Assembly: GCA_963749905.1 (NCBI GenBank)
Contig: CAVVOF010000006.1
Coordinates: 124,001-188,000 of the forward strand
Origin: UBA10649 sp963749905
GTDB taxonomy: Bacteria; Actinomycetota; Actinomycetes; S36-B12
Length of the DNA stretch: 64,000 bases
Reading direction: 5' to 3'
In this document: in pieces, positions 7,981-17,882 of the stretch
Layout of the letters: the number at the start of each line of letters is the position of its first letter
How positions within the stretch are numbered: position 1 is the stretch's first letter
The notes under the pieces: model-generated
The model's database searches: none
What the model was told of the DNA's origin: nothing
What the model saw: only the letters and a program-made list of their open reading frames with translations
Position numbers and translations under genes: made by a program

Positions 7981-9390
7981 CTACGCCCAGGCGATGCGCT
8001 GCTCGGCGACGAGCCCGGCCAGGTCGGCGAGCTGCTCGCGCACCCGGGCAGGCGCGGTGCCGCCGAAGGCGTTCCGCGAGTCCAGGGACCCGCGGACCGT
8101 GAGCACGCCGCGCACGTCGGGGGTCAGCCGCGAGGAGATTGCGGCGAAGTCCTCGTCCGTGAGGTCCCACAGCTCCACGCCGCGCGCCTCGGCGGCCCGC
8201 ACGGAGGCGCCCGCGATCTCGTGCGCCTCGCGGAAGGGCACCCCGTTGCGCACGAGCCATTCCGCGATGTCCGTCGCGAGCGCGAAGCCCTCCGGGGCCG
8301 ACGCGCCCATCCGGTCGGCGTCGAAGCGCAGCGTCGCGATCATCCCGGTCATCGCGGGCAGCACCAGCAGCAGCTGCTCGACGGTGTCGAAGACCGGCTC
8401 CTTGTCCTCCTGCAGGTCGCGGTTGTAGCCGAACGGCAGCCCCTTCAGGGTCGCGAGCAGGCCGGTCAGATTGCCGATCAGCCGGCCGGACTTGCCTCGG
8501 GCCAGCTCCGCGACGTCGGGGTTCTTCTTCTGCGGCATGATCGACGATCCCGTCGACCACGCGTCGTCGAGCGTCGCCCAGCCGAACTCGCGCGAGGACA
8601 TCAGGATGACCTCCTCCCCCAGTCGCGAGAGGTGGACGCCGATCATCGCGGCCACGAAGAGGAACTCGGCCACCCAGTCGCGGTCGCTGGTCGCGTCGAT
8701 CGAGTTGCCGAGGGCCTCGTCGAAGCCGAGGTCGACCGCGACCGCCTGCGGATCCAGGCCCAGGCTCGATCCGGCCAGCGCGCCCGCACCGAGGGGCGAG
8801 CGTGCGGCCCGTCGATCCCAGTCGGCCAGCCGCTCGACGTCGCGGCCCAGGGCGTGCACGTGCTTGGCGAGCTCGTGCGCGAAGGACACCGGCTGGGCGT
8901 GCTGCAGGTGGGTGAACCCGGGCGAGAACGTGTCGACGTGCTGCTCCGCCTGGCCGAGCAGCGCCTCCTGCAGGTCGGTGACCGACCGAGCGATGCGACG
9001 CACCTGGTCGCGCAGGTACAGCCGGAAGTCGGTGGCGACCTGGTCGTTGCGGCTGCGTCCCGCACGGAGCTTGCCGCCGAGGTCGCCGAGCAGCGCGATC
9101 AGCGAGCGCTCGACAGCCGTGTGCACGTCCTCGTCGGACGGTTCGGGAACGAGCGTGCCGTCGGCGATCTGCGCGGCGAGGGTGTCGAGCGCGGCCAGGA
9201 CCGCGTCCAGCTCCGGGTCGGACAGCAGCCCGGCAGCGTGCAGGACCCGGGCATGGGCCCGCGTCTGCTGGACGTCGTAGGGCGCCAGCCGCCAGTCGAA
9301 GTGGGTCGAGAGGCTGAGGGCGGCCATCGCGTCGGACGGACCGTCGGCGAAGCGTCCGCCCCACAGGCGGGTGGGCTGGGCCTCGGTCAC
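7981..9390 (-). CDS. argH: Argininosuccinate lyase
   Basis: Splits argininosuccinate into arginine and fumarate, the last step of arginine synthesis. The protein is 469 residues, normal for the family, and carries the fumarase/aspartase signature GSSIMPQKKNPD at about residue 280 and the active-site stretch THLQHAQPVSFAHE near 160. LWGGRFADGPSDA at the N-terminus is typical. The GTG start overlaps the argR stop in GTGA, so translation is coupled. The gene is intact, without the frameshifts seen elsewhere. It is the last biosynthetic gene of the operon. Confidence 0.97.
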   Translation of the reverse strand: MTEAQPTRLWGGRFADGPSDAMAALSLSTHFDWRLAPYDVQQTRAHARVLHAAGLLSDPELDAVLAALDTLAAQIADGTLVPEPSDEDVHTAVERSLIALLGDLGGKLRAGRSRNDQVATDFRLYLRDQVRRIARSVTDLQEALLGQAEQHVDTFSPGFTHLQHAQPVSFAHELAKHVHALGRDVERLADWDRRAARSPLGAGALAGSSLGLDPQAVAVDLGFDEALGNSIDATSDRDWVAEFLFVAAMIGVHLSRLGEEVILMSSREFGWATLDDAWSTGSSIMPQKKNPDVAELARGKSGRLIGNLTGLLATLKGLPFGYNRDLQEDKEPVFDTVEQLLLVLPAMTGMIATLRFDADRMGASAPEGFALATDIAEWLVRNGVPFREAHEIAGASVRAAEARGVELWDLTDEDFAAISSRLTPDVRGVLTVRGSLDSRNAFGGTAPARVREQLADLAGLVAEQRIAWA

Positions 9391-9893
9391 GGTGCTCTCC
9401 TTGCGTCTGCCATCCGCAGCAGGGTGCTGCAGAGTGAGGTCGCCTCCCGCGGCGTGCGCATCACGATGATGACGGTGTCGTCGCCGGCCACGGTGCCGAC
9501 CGTATCGAAGCCGGTGCTCCGGTCCAGATGACCGGCGAGGAACTGCGCGGCGCCCGGCGGGGTGTGCAGGACCGCGATGTTGCCGGCCGCCTCCGCACGC
9601 AGCAGCAGCTCGGTGGTCAGGCGGGCGAGGGCCGTGTCTCCGCCGGCCATCGGGATGGAGGTGTCCGCGGCCGGGTCGGCCAGCGCGTAGTGGGCGTGCC
9701 CATCGGCGTCCACGGCCTTGATCGCACCGATGGCGACGAGGTCGCGGGACAGGGTGGCCTGCGTGACGTGGATGTCCTCCTCGGCAAGCAGCTGTCCGAG
9801 CTCCTCCTGCGAGCCGACCGCATGCGTGGCGATGAGGCCGGCGATGCGCGATCGTCTCGCGGAGGCGGTGTTCGGCGTCCCGGTCGCGGACAT
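9387..9893 (-). CDS. argR: Arginine repressor
   Basis: Hexameric arginine-sensing transcription regulator. The 168-residue protein has an N-terminal winged helix with VTQATLSRDL as the recognition helix (about 46-55) and a C-terminal oligomerisation/arginine-binding domain with TPPGAAQFLAGHLDR and GTVAGDDTVIIV. The ATG overlaps the argD stop in TGATG and the gene overlaps argH by four bases. Its likely target is the palindrome at 14178-14197 in front of argC, which would make the operon self-regulated. That link rests on position and symmetry, not on a matched consensus. Confidence 0.96.
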   Translation of the reverse strand: MSATGTPNTASARRSRIAGLIATHAVGSQEELGQLLAEEDIHVTQATLSRDLVAIGAIKAVDADGHAHYALADPAADTSIPMAGGDTALARLTTELLLRAEAAGNIAVLHTPPGAAQFLAGHLDRSTGFDTVGTVAGDDTVIIVMRTPREATSLCSTLLRMADARRAP

Positions 9894-11081
9894 CAGCCGC
9901 CCACCTTCGCCCGCACCACCTGGGCGCAGGCGGCGTCCCATCGATCCAGGGCGTCGGCCACGTCCTGGTCGGTGAGCACCAGCGGCGGGGCGATCCGGAT
10001 GGCGTCGGGCGCGACGGCGTTGACGATCAGGCCCTCGGCACGGCAGGCCCGCTCGAGATCGACGGCCGGCGGCTCGTGGAGGACGGCGGCGAGCAGCAGG
10101 CCCCGGCCGCGCACATGGTCCACGAGCCCGTGCGATCGCTCCACCAGTCCGGTGGAGAGGGCCTTGCTCAGCTCGCCCACGCGGCCGAGCAGGCCGTCGG
10201 ACTCGATGGCGTCCAGCACCGCCAGCGCCGCGGCGCAGGACGCGGGATTGCCACCGAAGGTGGAGCCGTGGGAACCGGGCCCGAACAGGGCGGCGGCGCG
10301 TCCGGTGGCGACCACGGCGCCGATGGGCAGGCCGCCCCCGAGGCCCTTCGCCAGGGTCAGCACGTCGGGGCGCACATCGTCGGCCTGGTGCGCGAACCAG
10401 GTCCCCGGTGCGGCCGATGCCGGTCTGGACCTCGTCGAGGACGAGCAGGGCGCCTGCCTCGTCGGCGAGCCGTCGCGCGGTGGCGAGATAGCCCGCCGGC
10501 GGCACGACGACCCCGCCCTCGCCCTGGATCGGCTCGAGGACCACGGCCGCCGTGCGCGCGTCGACCGCTGCCGCGAGGGCATCGGCGTCCCCGTAGGGCA
10601 CCACGGTCACGTCTCCGGGGAGCGGACGGAACGGGTCCTGCTTGGCCGGCTGGGCCGTCAGCGACAGCGCGCCCATGGTCCGGCCGTGGAAGCCGTTCTC
10701 GGCGACCACCATGCCGGTGCGGCCGGTGAGGCGGGCCAGCTTGAAGGCCGCCTCGTTCGCCTCCGCGCCCGAGTTGCAGAAGAACACGCGGGCGTCCGGA
10801 TCCCCCAACAGGGCGGTCAGCCGCTCGGCCAGCCGGATCGCCGGCTCGGTCGCGGCGAGGTTGCTGGTGTGGCCCAGCGTCGCCAACTGCGTCGACACCG
10901 CCTCGACGAGGCGCGGGTCGGCGTGGCCCAGCGCGTTGACGGCGATGCCGGCCAGCAGGTCGACGTACTCGCGCCCGTCGACATCCCACACCCGCGCACC
11001 GGATCCGCGCACCAGCATGACCGGCGGGGTGCCGTAGTTGTCCATCAGCGCCCCCTGCCAGCGCTCCGCCCAGCCCGTCAT
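9893..11081 (-). CDS. argD: Acetylornithine aminotransferase (one frameshift)
   Basis: PLP-dependent transfer of an amino group from glutamate to N-acetylglutamate semialdehyde. The N-terminal part shows FFCNSGAEANEAAFKLAR and LVLDEVQTGIGRTG. The C-terminal part, in another frame, has TLAKGLGGGLPIGAVV with the PLP-lysine, and GSHGSTFGGNPASCAAAL. The frames meet near 10405; a run of four G where three would restore GRTGTWFAHQ explains the shift. The repaired length of about 396 residues is normal. The ATG overlaps the argB stop by four bases (ATGA). I see the break as a sequence error because every catalytic element is present on both sides. Confidence 0.95.
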
Positions 11082-11968
11082 GGCGCGACCTCCTCGGGCA
11101 GCACCATGGTGCCGATGCCCGAGTCCGTGAACACCTCGAGGAGCAGGCTGTGCTGGACCCGGCCGTCGATGACGGTGGCGCGGGGAACGCCCCCGTCCAC
11201 GGCCCGCAGGCAGGCCTCCATCTTGGGCACCATCCCGCTCTCCAGCAGCGGCAGCATCGCCCGGAGCCGATCGGCCCCGATCGTCGGGATGAGGGAGTCG
11301 CGATCCGGCCAGTCGGCGTAGAGCCCCTCGACGTCGGTCAGCACGATGAGCTTCTCGGCCCCCAGGGCCACCGCCAAGGCGGCCGCGGCGGTATCGGCGT
11401 TCACGTTGTGCGAGGTGCCGTCGACGTCGCGGGCCACCGTCGAGACGACCGGGATCAGGCCGTCGTCGAGCAGGCGCTCCACGAACTCCGGGCGGACATC
11501 GACGACGTCGCCGACCTGGCCGACGTCGGTGGGCTCGCCGTCGACCATCGCGTGCCGGCGCTCAGCGGTGAACAGGTGCGCGTCCTCGCCCGACATGCCG
11601 ACGGCGAACGGCCCGTGCTCGTTGATGAGACCGACCAGCTCGCGCTGCACCTGGCCGACGAGCACCATGCCGACCACGTCCATCACCTCGGGAGTGGTCA
11701 CCCGCAGGCCGCCCTTGAACTCCGAGTCGACGCCCAGCCGGCTGAGCATGCTGCTGATCTGCGGACCGCCACCGTGCACGACGACCGGCCGCAGCCCGGC
11801 GAGCCGGAGGAACACGACGTCCTCCGCGAAGCCGGCCTTCAGGACGTCGTCGGTCATGGCGTTGCCGCCGTACTTCACCACGACCGTGGCCCCGTGGAAC
11901 TGCTTCATCCATGGGAGCGCCTCGGCCAGGACGGCGGCCTTGGCGCCGGCCTTCATCACATCGGTCAT
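11078..11968 (-). CDS. argB: Acetylglutamate kinase
   Basis: Phosphorylates N-acetylglutamate, usually the arginine-inhibited step. The 296-residue protein shows VVVKYGGNAM (about 29-38), VVVHGGGPQIS, the substrate stretch FKGGLRVTTPEVMDVV and NVNADTAAAALA. Its N-terminal helix (KAAVLAEALPWMKQF) is the extra helix found in arginine-sensitive hexameric forms, so feedback inhibition is likely. The ATG at 11968 lies nine bases after the argJ stop; an in-frame ATG five codons later is an alternative. The gene overlaps argD by four bases. Confidence 0.97.
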   Translation of the reverse strand: MTDVMKAGAKAAVLAEALPWMKQFHGATVVVKYGGNAMTDDVLKAGFAEDVVFLRLAGLRPVVVHGGGPQISSMLSRLGVDSEFKGGLRVTTPEVMDVVGMVLVGQVQRELVGLINEHGPFAVGMSGEDAHLFTAERRHAMVDGEPTDVGQVGDVVDVRPEFVERLLDDGLIPVVSTVARDVDGTSHNVNADTAAAALAVALGAEKLIVLTDVEGLYADWPDRDSLIPTIGADRLRAMLPLLESGMVPKMEACLRAVDGGVPRATVIDGRVQHSLLLEVFTDSGIGTMVLPEEVAP

Positions 11969-11977
11969 GTCACGTCC

Positions 11978-13144
11978 TCAGGTGGAGTAGGCGGAGTTCT
12001 CGTGGACGTAGTCGGCGGTGAGGTCGTTCGTCCACACCGTCACCGAGTGATCGCCGGCAGCGAGGTCCACCACGATCCTCACGTCGCGTCCGGACATGTC
12101 GACGCCGTCCCGCGGCTCGCCGACGCCACCCGCATTCGCCACCCAGACGCCGTTGATCGCGACGTTGACCTGATCCGGCTCGAAGACCGCGTTCGTCGTG
12201 CCGACCGCGGAGAGGATGCGGCCCCAGTTGGGGTCCTCGCCGTGGATGGCGCACTTGAGCAGGTTGCTGCGCGCGACCGAACGGGCCGCGTCAAGTGCGT
12301 CCGACTCGCTGGCGGCGTGCACCACGGTGATGGCGATGTCCTTGGTGGCGCCTTCTGCGTCCCCGATGAGCTGGCGCGCAAGGTCTGAGCACACCTCCGT
12401 GACCAGATCGGCGAGAAGGTCCTCATCGGCGGCCAGGCCGGAAGCCCCACTGGCCATCAGCAGGACCGTGTCGTTGGTGCTCATGCAGCCGTCGGAGTCG
12501 ATCCGGTCGAAGGTGAGGGCCGTGGCCCGCCGCAGTGCGCGGTCCGCCGTCTCGGCGTCGACGACGGCATCGGTGGTGACGACGACGAGCATGGTGGCCA
12601 GTGCGGGAGCCAGCATGCCGGCGCCCTTGGCCATGCCGCCGACGGTGACGCCATCGCGGGCGGCCCGTGCGGTCTTCGGCACGGTGTCCGTCGTCATGAT
12701 GGCCACGGCGGCGGCCTGCCCGCCCTCCTCGGAGAGCTCGGCGACAGCGGTGTCCACGCCCGCGAGCAGCAGGTCCATCGGCAGTCGTTCGCCGATCAGG
12801 CCGGTGGAGCAGACGACGACGTCCCCGGGGCCGATCTCCTCCCCCGCTGCCGACATGGCCGCCGCGACGTGCTCCGCCGTGCGGTGGGTGTCCGCGAAGC
12901 CCTCCGGTCCGGTGCAGGCATTGGCGCCGCCCGAGTTGAGGATCACCGCGCGGACCTCGCCGTCGGACACCACCTGCCGAGACCAGATGACCGGGGCGGC
13001 GGCGAACCGGTTGGCGGTGAAGACCGCGACGCCGACGTCGAGCGGGCCGTCGTTGACGACGAGGGCCACGTCGGGCTTGCCGGACGCCTTCAGTCCGGCG
13101 GTGGTGGCCGCGGCGCGGAAGCCGCGGGCGCTGGTGACGGTCAC
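11978..13144 (-). CDS. argJ: Bifunctional ornithine acetyltransferase / N-acetylglutamate synthase
   Basis: Recycles the acetyl group from acetylornithine to glutamate and can also make acetylglutamate. The 388-residue precursor has the self-cleavage region GMLAPALATMLVVV with the nucleophilic threonine at about residue 185, plus GPEGFADT and the ending DYVHENSAYST that is typical of ArgJ. The GTG start overlaps the argC stop in GTGA. The presence of ArgJ, with no separate argA or argE here, implies the cyclic acetyl pathway usual in Actinomycetota. The gene is intact. Confidence 0.96.
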   Translation of the reverse strand: MTVTSARGFRAAATTAGLKASGKPDVALVVNDGPLDVGVAVFTANRFAAAPVIWSRQVVSDGEVRAVILNSGGANACTGPEGFADTHRTAEHVAAAMSAAGEEIGPGDVVVCSTGLIGERLPMDLLLAGVDTAVAELSEEGGQAAAVAIMTTDTVPKTARAARDGVTVGGMAKGAGMLAPALATMLVVVTTDAVVDAETADRALRRATALTFDRIDSDGCMSTNDTVLLMASGASGLAADEDLLADLVTEVCSDLARQLIGDAEGATKDIAITVVHAASESDALDAARSVARSNLLKCAIHGEDPNWGRILSAVGTTNAVFEPDQVNVAINGVWVANAGGVGEPRDGVDMSGRDVRIVVDLAAGDHSVTVWTNDLTADYVHENSAYST

Positions 13145-14170
13145 GGGGCGACTCCGTTCGTGGACAGTCCGGCCGCTTCGTCGAGGCCGAGGACCAGGTT
13201 GGCGTTCTGCAGCGCCTGCCCGGCCGCGCCCTTGCCGAGGTTGTCGATGGCGCTGACCACGATCACCCGGCCCGCGTGCGCGTCGATGGCCACCTGCAGG
13301 TGGCAGGCGTTGCTGCCGCTGACCGAACTGGTCTGCGGCCACGACCCGGCTGGCAGTACATGGACGAACGGCTCGTCGCCGTACGCGTCGAGCAGGGCGG
13401 CACGGAGGGTGCCCTCGTCGACCCCGGACCGGACCCGCGCCGTGCAGGTGGCCACGATGCCGCGCGGCATGGGGGCCAGCAGCGGGGTGAACGAGAGGGT
13501 GACGGGGGCGCCGGCGGCGGCCGCGAGGCTCTGCTCCATCTCCGGGGTGTGCTGGTGCACGCCGCCGACCTTGTACGCGGACATCGAGCCCATGACCTGG
13601 CGTGGCGAGCAGGGTGTCGCTGGGCTTGCGCCCGGCGCCCGAGGTGCCGGATGCGGCCACCACGACGACGTCGTCCGGGTCGGCCAGGCCGCTGCCGAGG
13701 ACCGGGGCGAGAGCGAGCGCGACCGCAGTCGCGTAGCAGCCGGGGTTGGCGACCCGCCGGGACGCGGCGATCGCGTCCCGCGCGTGCGGCAGCTCGGGCA
13801 GGCCGTAGGTCCACGTGCCGGCGTGCGCCCCGCCGTAGTACGTCTGCCAGGCGGCGCCGTCGAGGAGCCGGAAGTCGGCCCCGAGGTCGATGACCGGCAG
13901 GTCGGCGGGGAGCTGGGCCACCAGCGCGGCGGACTCGCCGTGCGGCAGGGCGAGGAAGACGACGTCCGCGTCGGCCAGGGTGTCCGCGGTCGTCTCGACG
14001 AGGATGCGGTCGCCGAGGCTGGCGAGGTTCGGGTGCACGGACGAGAGCCGCTCCCCCGCGCGCCCGCCGGCCGCCACCGGGCCGATCTCGATGCCGGGGT
14101 GGCCGGTGAGCAGCCGGAGCAGCTCGCCCCCGGCATAGCCGGACGCGCCGGCGATGGAAGCCCTGATCAT
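13141..14170 (-). CDS. argC: N-acetyl-gamma-glutamyl-phosphate reductase (one frameshift)
   Basis: NADPH-dependent reduction of acetylglutamyl phosphate. The N-terminal half has IAGASGYAGGELLRLL (nucleotide binding) and VANPGCYATAVALAL with the catalytic cysteine at about residue 148. The C-terminal half reads SAYKVGGVHQHTPEMEQ and FTPLLAPMPRGI. The frames join near 13606, where one extra C in ACGCCAGG breaks LLATQVMGSM. Repaired length is about 343 residues, normal. It is the first gene of argCJBDRH, starting eight bases downstream of a 20-bp palindrome. The ATG at 14170 is the only sensible start. Confidence 0.95.
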
Positions 14171-14177
14171 GGCCGGA

Positions 14178-14197
14178 GTATACGCATACGCGTATAC
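14178..14197. promoter_or_regulatory. Candidate ArgR operator (ARG box) in front of argC
   Basis: GTATACGC-GTAT-GCGTATAC on the minus strand is a perfect 8+4+8 inverted repeat, strikingly AT-rich for this genome and only eight bases before the argC start. Length and symmetry suit an ArgR half-site pair. It could also hold the promoter -10 region. ArgR binding is inferred from position; no consensus was matched. Confidence 0.6.
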
Positions 14198-14201
14198 AGC
14201 T

Positions 14202-14267
14202 CCCGTCGAGCGTGGAGGTCAGGCGCCCGCCGTCGGCGTGTCGCGCCTGAGCTCCACGCTCGACGGG
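14202..14267 (-). terminator. Large hairpin terminator between pheT and argC
   Basis: Two 25-base arms (14202-14226 and 14243-14267) pair with a single mismatch around a 16-base loop. The hairpin starts 16 bases after the pheT stop and ends just before the argC control region. There is no clear T-run, as is usual for actinobacterial terminators. It probably insulates the arg operon from pheST readthrough. Confidence 0.75.
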
Positions 14268-14282
14268 GTGGTGAGTGGTCGG

Positions 14283-16766
14283 TCAGCCGCGCAGGACGGC
14301 GCCCACGCGCACGGCGGCCTCTGCCAGGGCGGACTCCCGGGCCGCGGCCGTCTCCGTCGCGTCCAACGTCCGGTCGGGCGCCCGGAAGCGCAGGGCGAAG
14401 GCCAGCGACTTCTTGCCCTCCGGCACCTGGGGTCCCTCGTACACGTCGAACAGCCGGATGGCCTCGAGCAGCTCCCCCGCACCCTCGGCCAGGGCCGACA
14501 GGACGTCCGCCGCCGCAACACCCTGATCGACGACGACCGCCAGGTCCTCCTTGGCGACCGGCTGGGTGTGCACCTGCGGGGCCGGACGCACCCAGGGTGC
14601 CGCCGCGATCACCGCGTCGAGGTCCAGCCACATGGCGGCCGACCGCGACGGCAGGCCGGCGGCCTCGATGACCCGCGGGTGCAGCTCCCCGGCCGCGCCG
14701 ACAGGAGCACCGGCCACCACCAGGCGGGCAACCCGGCCCGGATGGAAGACCGGGTCATCGCCGGTCTCGACCGCCAATGCAACGCCGCAGGCGTCCGCGA
14801 CCACGTGAGCCGCCTCGATCGCGTCGGCCCAGGTCGCCGGCCGCGCGGGACCCCACCAGCCGTCCGGCTCGCGGTTGCCCATCAGGAGGGCCGCCACGTG
14901 CGTCGGCTGGTGCGGGAGCAGGTCGTTCAGGGCGTTCCACTCGTCGATCGAGGGCCGCCGGTGCACGGGGGGCCGCTCGGGCGCCGTCGCGCCCACCGGG
15001 CCGAGGATGACCGAGCCGATCTCGAAGATCGCGACGTCGGCAGTGCCCCGCCCGAGGTTGCGGCGCGCGGCCGCCACCAGGCCGGGCAGCAGGGTGCCGC
15101 GCAGCCACGGCTGCTCCTCGGAGAGCGGGTTGGCCAGCCGCGGCGTGTGCCGGCGCGGGTCATCGGCGGGCAGGCGCAGGGCGTCGAGCTCGGCGTCGCC
15201 GACGAACGGGTAGGTGAGCACCTCGACCATGCCGCGCGCCGCCAGCACGGTCCCGGCCCGTCGCTTCAACCGCTGGGCGGGCGTCAGGCCACGACCCAGC
15301 GGCGCCGCCGGGATGGTGGCGGGCAGCCGGTCGTAGCCGAACAGCCGGATGACCTCCTCGACCAGGTCGATGGGATCGGTCAGGTCGGGACGCCACGACG
15401 GCGGCACGACGCGGAGGTCGTGATCGCCCTCGACCGTGCAGCCCAGCGTCTCGAGCAGGGGCACGACCGTCTCGCGGGGAATGACCGTGCCGGCGACTGC
15501 TCCCGGCTCGTTCGACGGGATCTCGATGACCAGATCGGGACGGGGCGCCTCCACGGCGGTCATGCCGACGTTGTGGCCGCCGCCGTACTCGAGCAGCAGG
15601 GCAGCCGCACGCGCCGAGGCATACGGAGCGAGGTCCCGGTCGACGCCTCGCTCGTTGCGACGGCCGGCCTCGCTGGACACCTTGTGCCGACGCCCCGCGC
15701 GGGCGATCACCTCGGGGACGAAGTGCGCGGCCTCGAGGGCGATGTTGGTGGTGTCGTCGTCGATCTCCGAGTGCAGGCCGCCGATCACGCCGGCCAGGCC
15801 GATGACGCCGGTGTCGTCGCGGATGACGAGGTCGTCGGACTGCAGCGTGCGCTGCACGTGGTCCAGCGACTCGAAGGGCTCCCCCGGCACGGCCCAGCCG
15901 GCGCGGACGGTGCCGCGCAGCTTGTCCATGTCGTAGGCGTGGAGCGGCTGCCCCAGCTCGAGCATGACGTAGTTCGTGACATCGACGGCCAGGGAGACCG
16001 GACGCATGCCGCAGGCGATCAGTCGGCGCTGCATCCACAGCGGCGAGGCAGCGGAGGGGTCGAAGCCCACGATGGTGCGCATGGTGAACAGGTCACAGCC
16101 GGCCGGATCCTCGGTCGCGCACTCCTGGGGGGCGCGGTCGGACAGCGGTGCCGGCAGGTCGACCAGCTCCAGGCCCGGATCCTCGAACGGCACCCCGTAG
16201 GCGATGGCCACCTCGCGCGCGATGCCGCGGATGGACAGCGCGTAGCCACGGTCGGGGGTGATGGCGATGTCGAGCACCTCGTCACCGATGCCCAGCAGGG
16301 GCTTGGCGTCCGTGCCCGGCTCGGCGACGTCGGCCGGCAGCACCATGATCCCGTCGTGGTTGTCGCCCAGGGCGAGCTCGCGCTCGGAGCAGATCATCCC
16401 GTCCGAGACCTTGCCGTAGGTCGGCCGGGAGGCGATCTCGAAGCCGCCGGGCAGCACGGTGCCCGGCACGGCGACCGCCACCAGGTCGCCCTCGACGAAG
16501 TTGCGGGCGCCGCAGATGATCCCGCGCACGCCACCGTGCTCCGGGCCCACGTCGACCTGGCACCAGCGGATCGGCTTCTTGAACTCGGTCAGCTCCTCGA
16601 TCTCGAGGACGCGGCCGACGATCAGCACGCCCTCGAGGCCGGCGCCGACCGGTTCGACGGTCTCGACCTCGAGTCCCGCACGGATCAGGCGGGCGGCGAC
16701 GTCGCGACCGGACTGGTCGACGGGGATGGCTACGAGGTCGCGCAGCCACGACAGGGGCGCGCGCAT
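14283..16766 (-). CDS. pheT: Phenylalanyl-tRNA synthetase beta subunit
   Basis: Beta chain of the alpha2-beta2 enzyme that charges tRNA-Phe. The 827-residue protein has the EMAP-like tRNA-binding domain near the N-terminus (IRWCQVDVGPEH, GIICGARNFVEGDLVAVA), then B3/B4 editing-domain stretches (DVTNYVMLELGQPLHAYD), B5, and the C-terminal anticodon-binding ferredoxin fold (VAKEDLAVVVDQGV, RLFDVYEG, LAFALRFRAPDRTL). The gene is fully open with no frameshift. The ATG overlaps the pheS stop by one base (TGATG). The tail is followed by the strong hairpin at 14202-14267. Confidence 0.97.
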   Translation of the reverse strand: MRAPLSWLRDLVAIPVDQSGRDVAARLIRAGLEVETVEPVGAGLEGVLIVGRVLEIEELTEFKKPIRWCQVDVGPEHGGVRGIICGARNFVEGDLVAVAVPGTVLPGGFEIASRPTYGKVSDGMICSERELALGDNHDGIMVLPADVAEPGTDAKPLLGIGDEVLDIAITPDRGYALSIRGIAREVAIAYGVPFEDPGLELVDLPAPLSDRAPQECATEDPAGCDLFTMRTIVGFDPSAASPLWMQRRLIACGMRPVSLAVDVTNYVMLELGQPLHAYDMDKLRGTVRAGWAVPGEPFESLDHVQRTLQSDDLVIRDDTGVIGLAGVIGGLHSEIDDDTTNIALEAAHFVPEVIARAGRRHKVSSEAGRRNERGVDRDLAPYASARAAALLLEYGGGHNVGMTAVEAPRPDLVIEIPSNEPGAVAGTVIPRETVVPLLETLGCTVEGDHDLRVVPPSWRPDLTDPIDLVEEVIRLFGYDRLPATIPAAPLGRGLTPAQRLKRRAGTVLAARGMVEVLTYPFVGDAELDALRLPADDPRRHTPRLANPLSEEQPWLRGTLLPGLVAAARRNLGRGTADVAIFEIGSVILGPVGATAPERPPVHRRPSIDEWNALNDLLPHQPTHVAALLMGNREPDGWWGPARPATWADAIEAAHVVADACGVALAVETGDDPVFHPGRVARLVVAGAPVGAAGELHPRVIEAAGLPSRSAAMWLDLDAVIAAAPWVRPAPQVHTQPVAKEDLAVVVDQGVAAADVLSALAEGAGELLEAIRLFDVYEGPQVPEGKKSLAFALRFRAPDRTLDATETAAARESALAEAAVRVGAVLRG

Positions 16767-17882
16767 CAGGCCTCCACACCGAACGCCAGGGAGAAGCGGA
16801 CGTCGCCCTCGACCATGTCGCGCATGTCGCTCACTCCGTTGCGGAACATCAGGGTGCGCTCGACGCCCATGCCGAAGGCGAAGCCCCGGTACTCGTGCGG
16901 GTCGATGCCCACCGCCTGCAGGACCCGGGGGTTGACCATGCCGCAGCCGCCCCACTCGATCCAGCCCTCGCTGCCGCAGGTGCGGCACGGGCGGTCGGGA
17001 TTGCCCACCGACTCGCCGCGGCAGACGAAGCACTCGAGGTCGACCTCGGCGCTCGGCTCGGTGAACGGGAAGTACGACGGGCGCATGCGGGTGTGGATGC
17101 CGTCGCCGAACATCGCGGCCGCGAAGTGGTCGAGCGTCCCGCGCAGGTCGGCCATGGTGATGCCGCGATCGACGGCCAGGCCCTCGATCTGGTGGAAGAC
17201 CGGGGTGTGCGTCGCGTCGAGCTCGTCGGTGCGGAAGACCCGGCCCGGCGCGACCACGTAGATCGGCAGCTCGCGGTCGAGCATCGCACGGATCTGGATG
17301 GGCGACGTCTGGGTGCGCAGCACCACGCCGCTGTCCGGGGACCCCACGAAGAAGGTGTCCTGCATGGTGCGCGCCGGGTGGTCCGGCGGCACGTTCAGCG
17401 CGTCGAAGTTGACCCACTCGGCCTCGACCTCGGGGCCCTCGGCGATGTCGTAGCCCATGGAGATGAAGACGTCGGCGACCCGCTCCATGAGGGTGGTCAG
17501 CGGGTGCCGGGCGCCCAGCGGCTGGCGGTCCACCGGCAGCGTGACGTCGACGGTCTCGTCGACGAGGACGCGCTCGTCGCGCTCCGCCTCGAGCTCGACC
17601 TGCCGAGCCTCGAGCGCCGCCTTCACGCGCGGCCCGGGCCGCACCGATGCGCTTGCCCGCCTCGGCCTTCGCGGCCGGGGGCAGGGCGCCGATCTCTCGG
17701 TTGGCCAGCGCCAGCGGCGAGCGATCGCCGGCGTGCGCGAGCCGCGCCTCCTTCAGGGCAGCCAGGTCGGCGGCGGCCGCGATCGCGGCCACCGCGTCGT
17801 CGACGACGGCCGTCACTGCGGCATCGTCGAGACTGGCGACCTGCTTGGGGTCGAATGAGGTGTTGGGCCCGCTCACCGTCAC
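16766..17882 (-). CDS. pheS: Phenylalanyl-tRNA synthetase alpha subunit (one frameshift)
   Basis: Catalytic alpha chain of PheRS. The N-terminal coiled coil (LKEARLAHAGDRSPLALANREI) lies in one frame and the catalytic domain in another; they meet near 17636, where deleting one base from GGGCCGCG gives a continuous chain of about 372 residues. The class II motifs are present: THTPVFHQIEG (motif 2 region) and a C-terminal GFAFGMGVERTLMFRNGV (motif 3). The GTG start overlaps the cysC-domain stop in GTGA, so pheS is translationally coupled to the sulfate-activation genes, which is unusual. An in-frame GTG two codons later is possible. Confidence 0.95.

Noticed and set aside
7306..9531. A 741-codon plus-strand open frame opposite argH and the VanZ-HNH gene
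   Set aside because: Same reason: antisense to a well-supported argH, with no recognisable protein features.
14154..17261. A 1,035-codon open frame on the plus strand opposite pheST
   Set aside because: It is exactly antisense to intact pheT and pheS, has low-complexity His/Arg/Gly/Asp composition and no domain. Long antisense frames are expected at this GC content.
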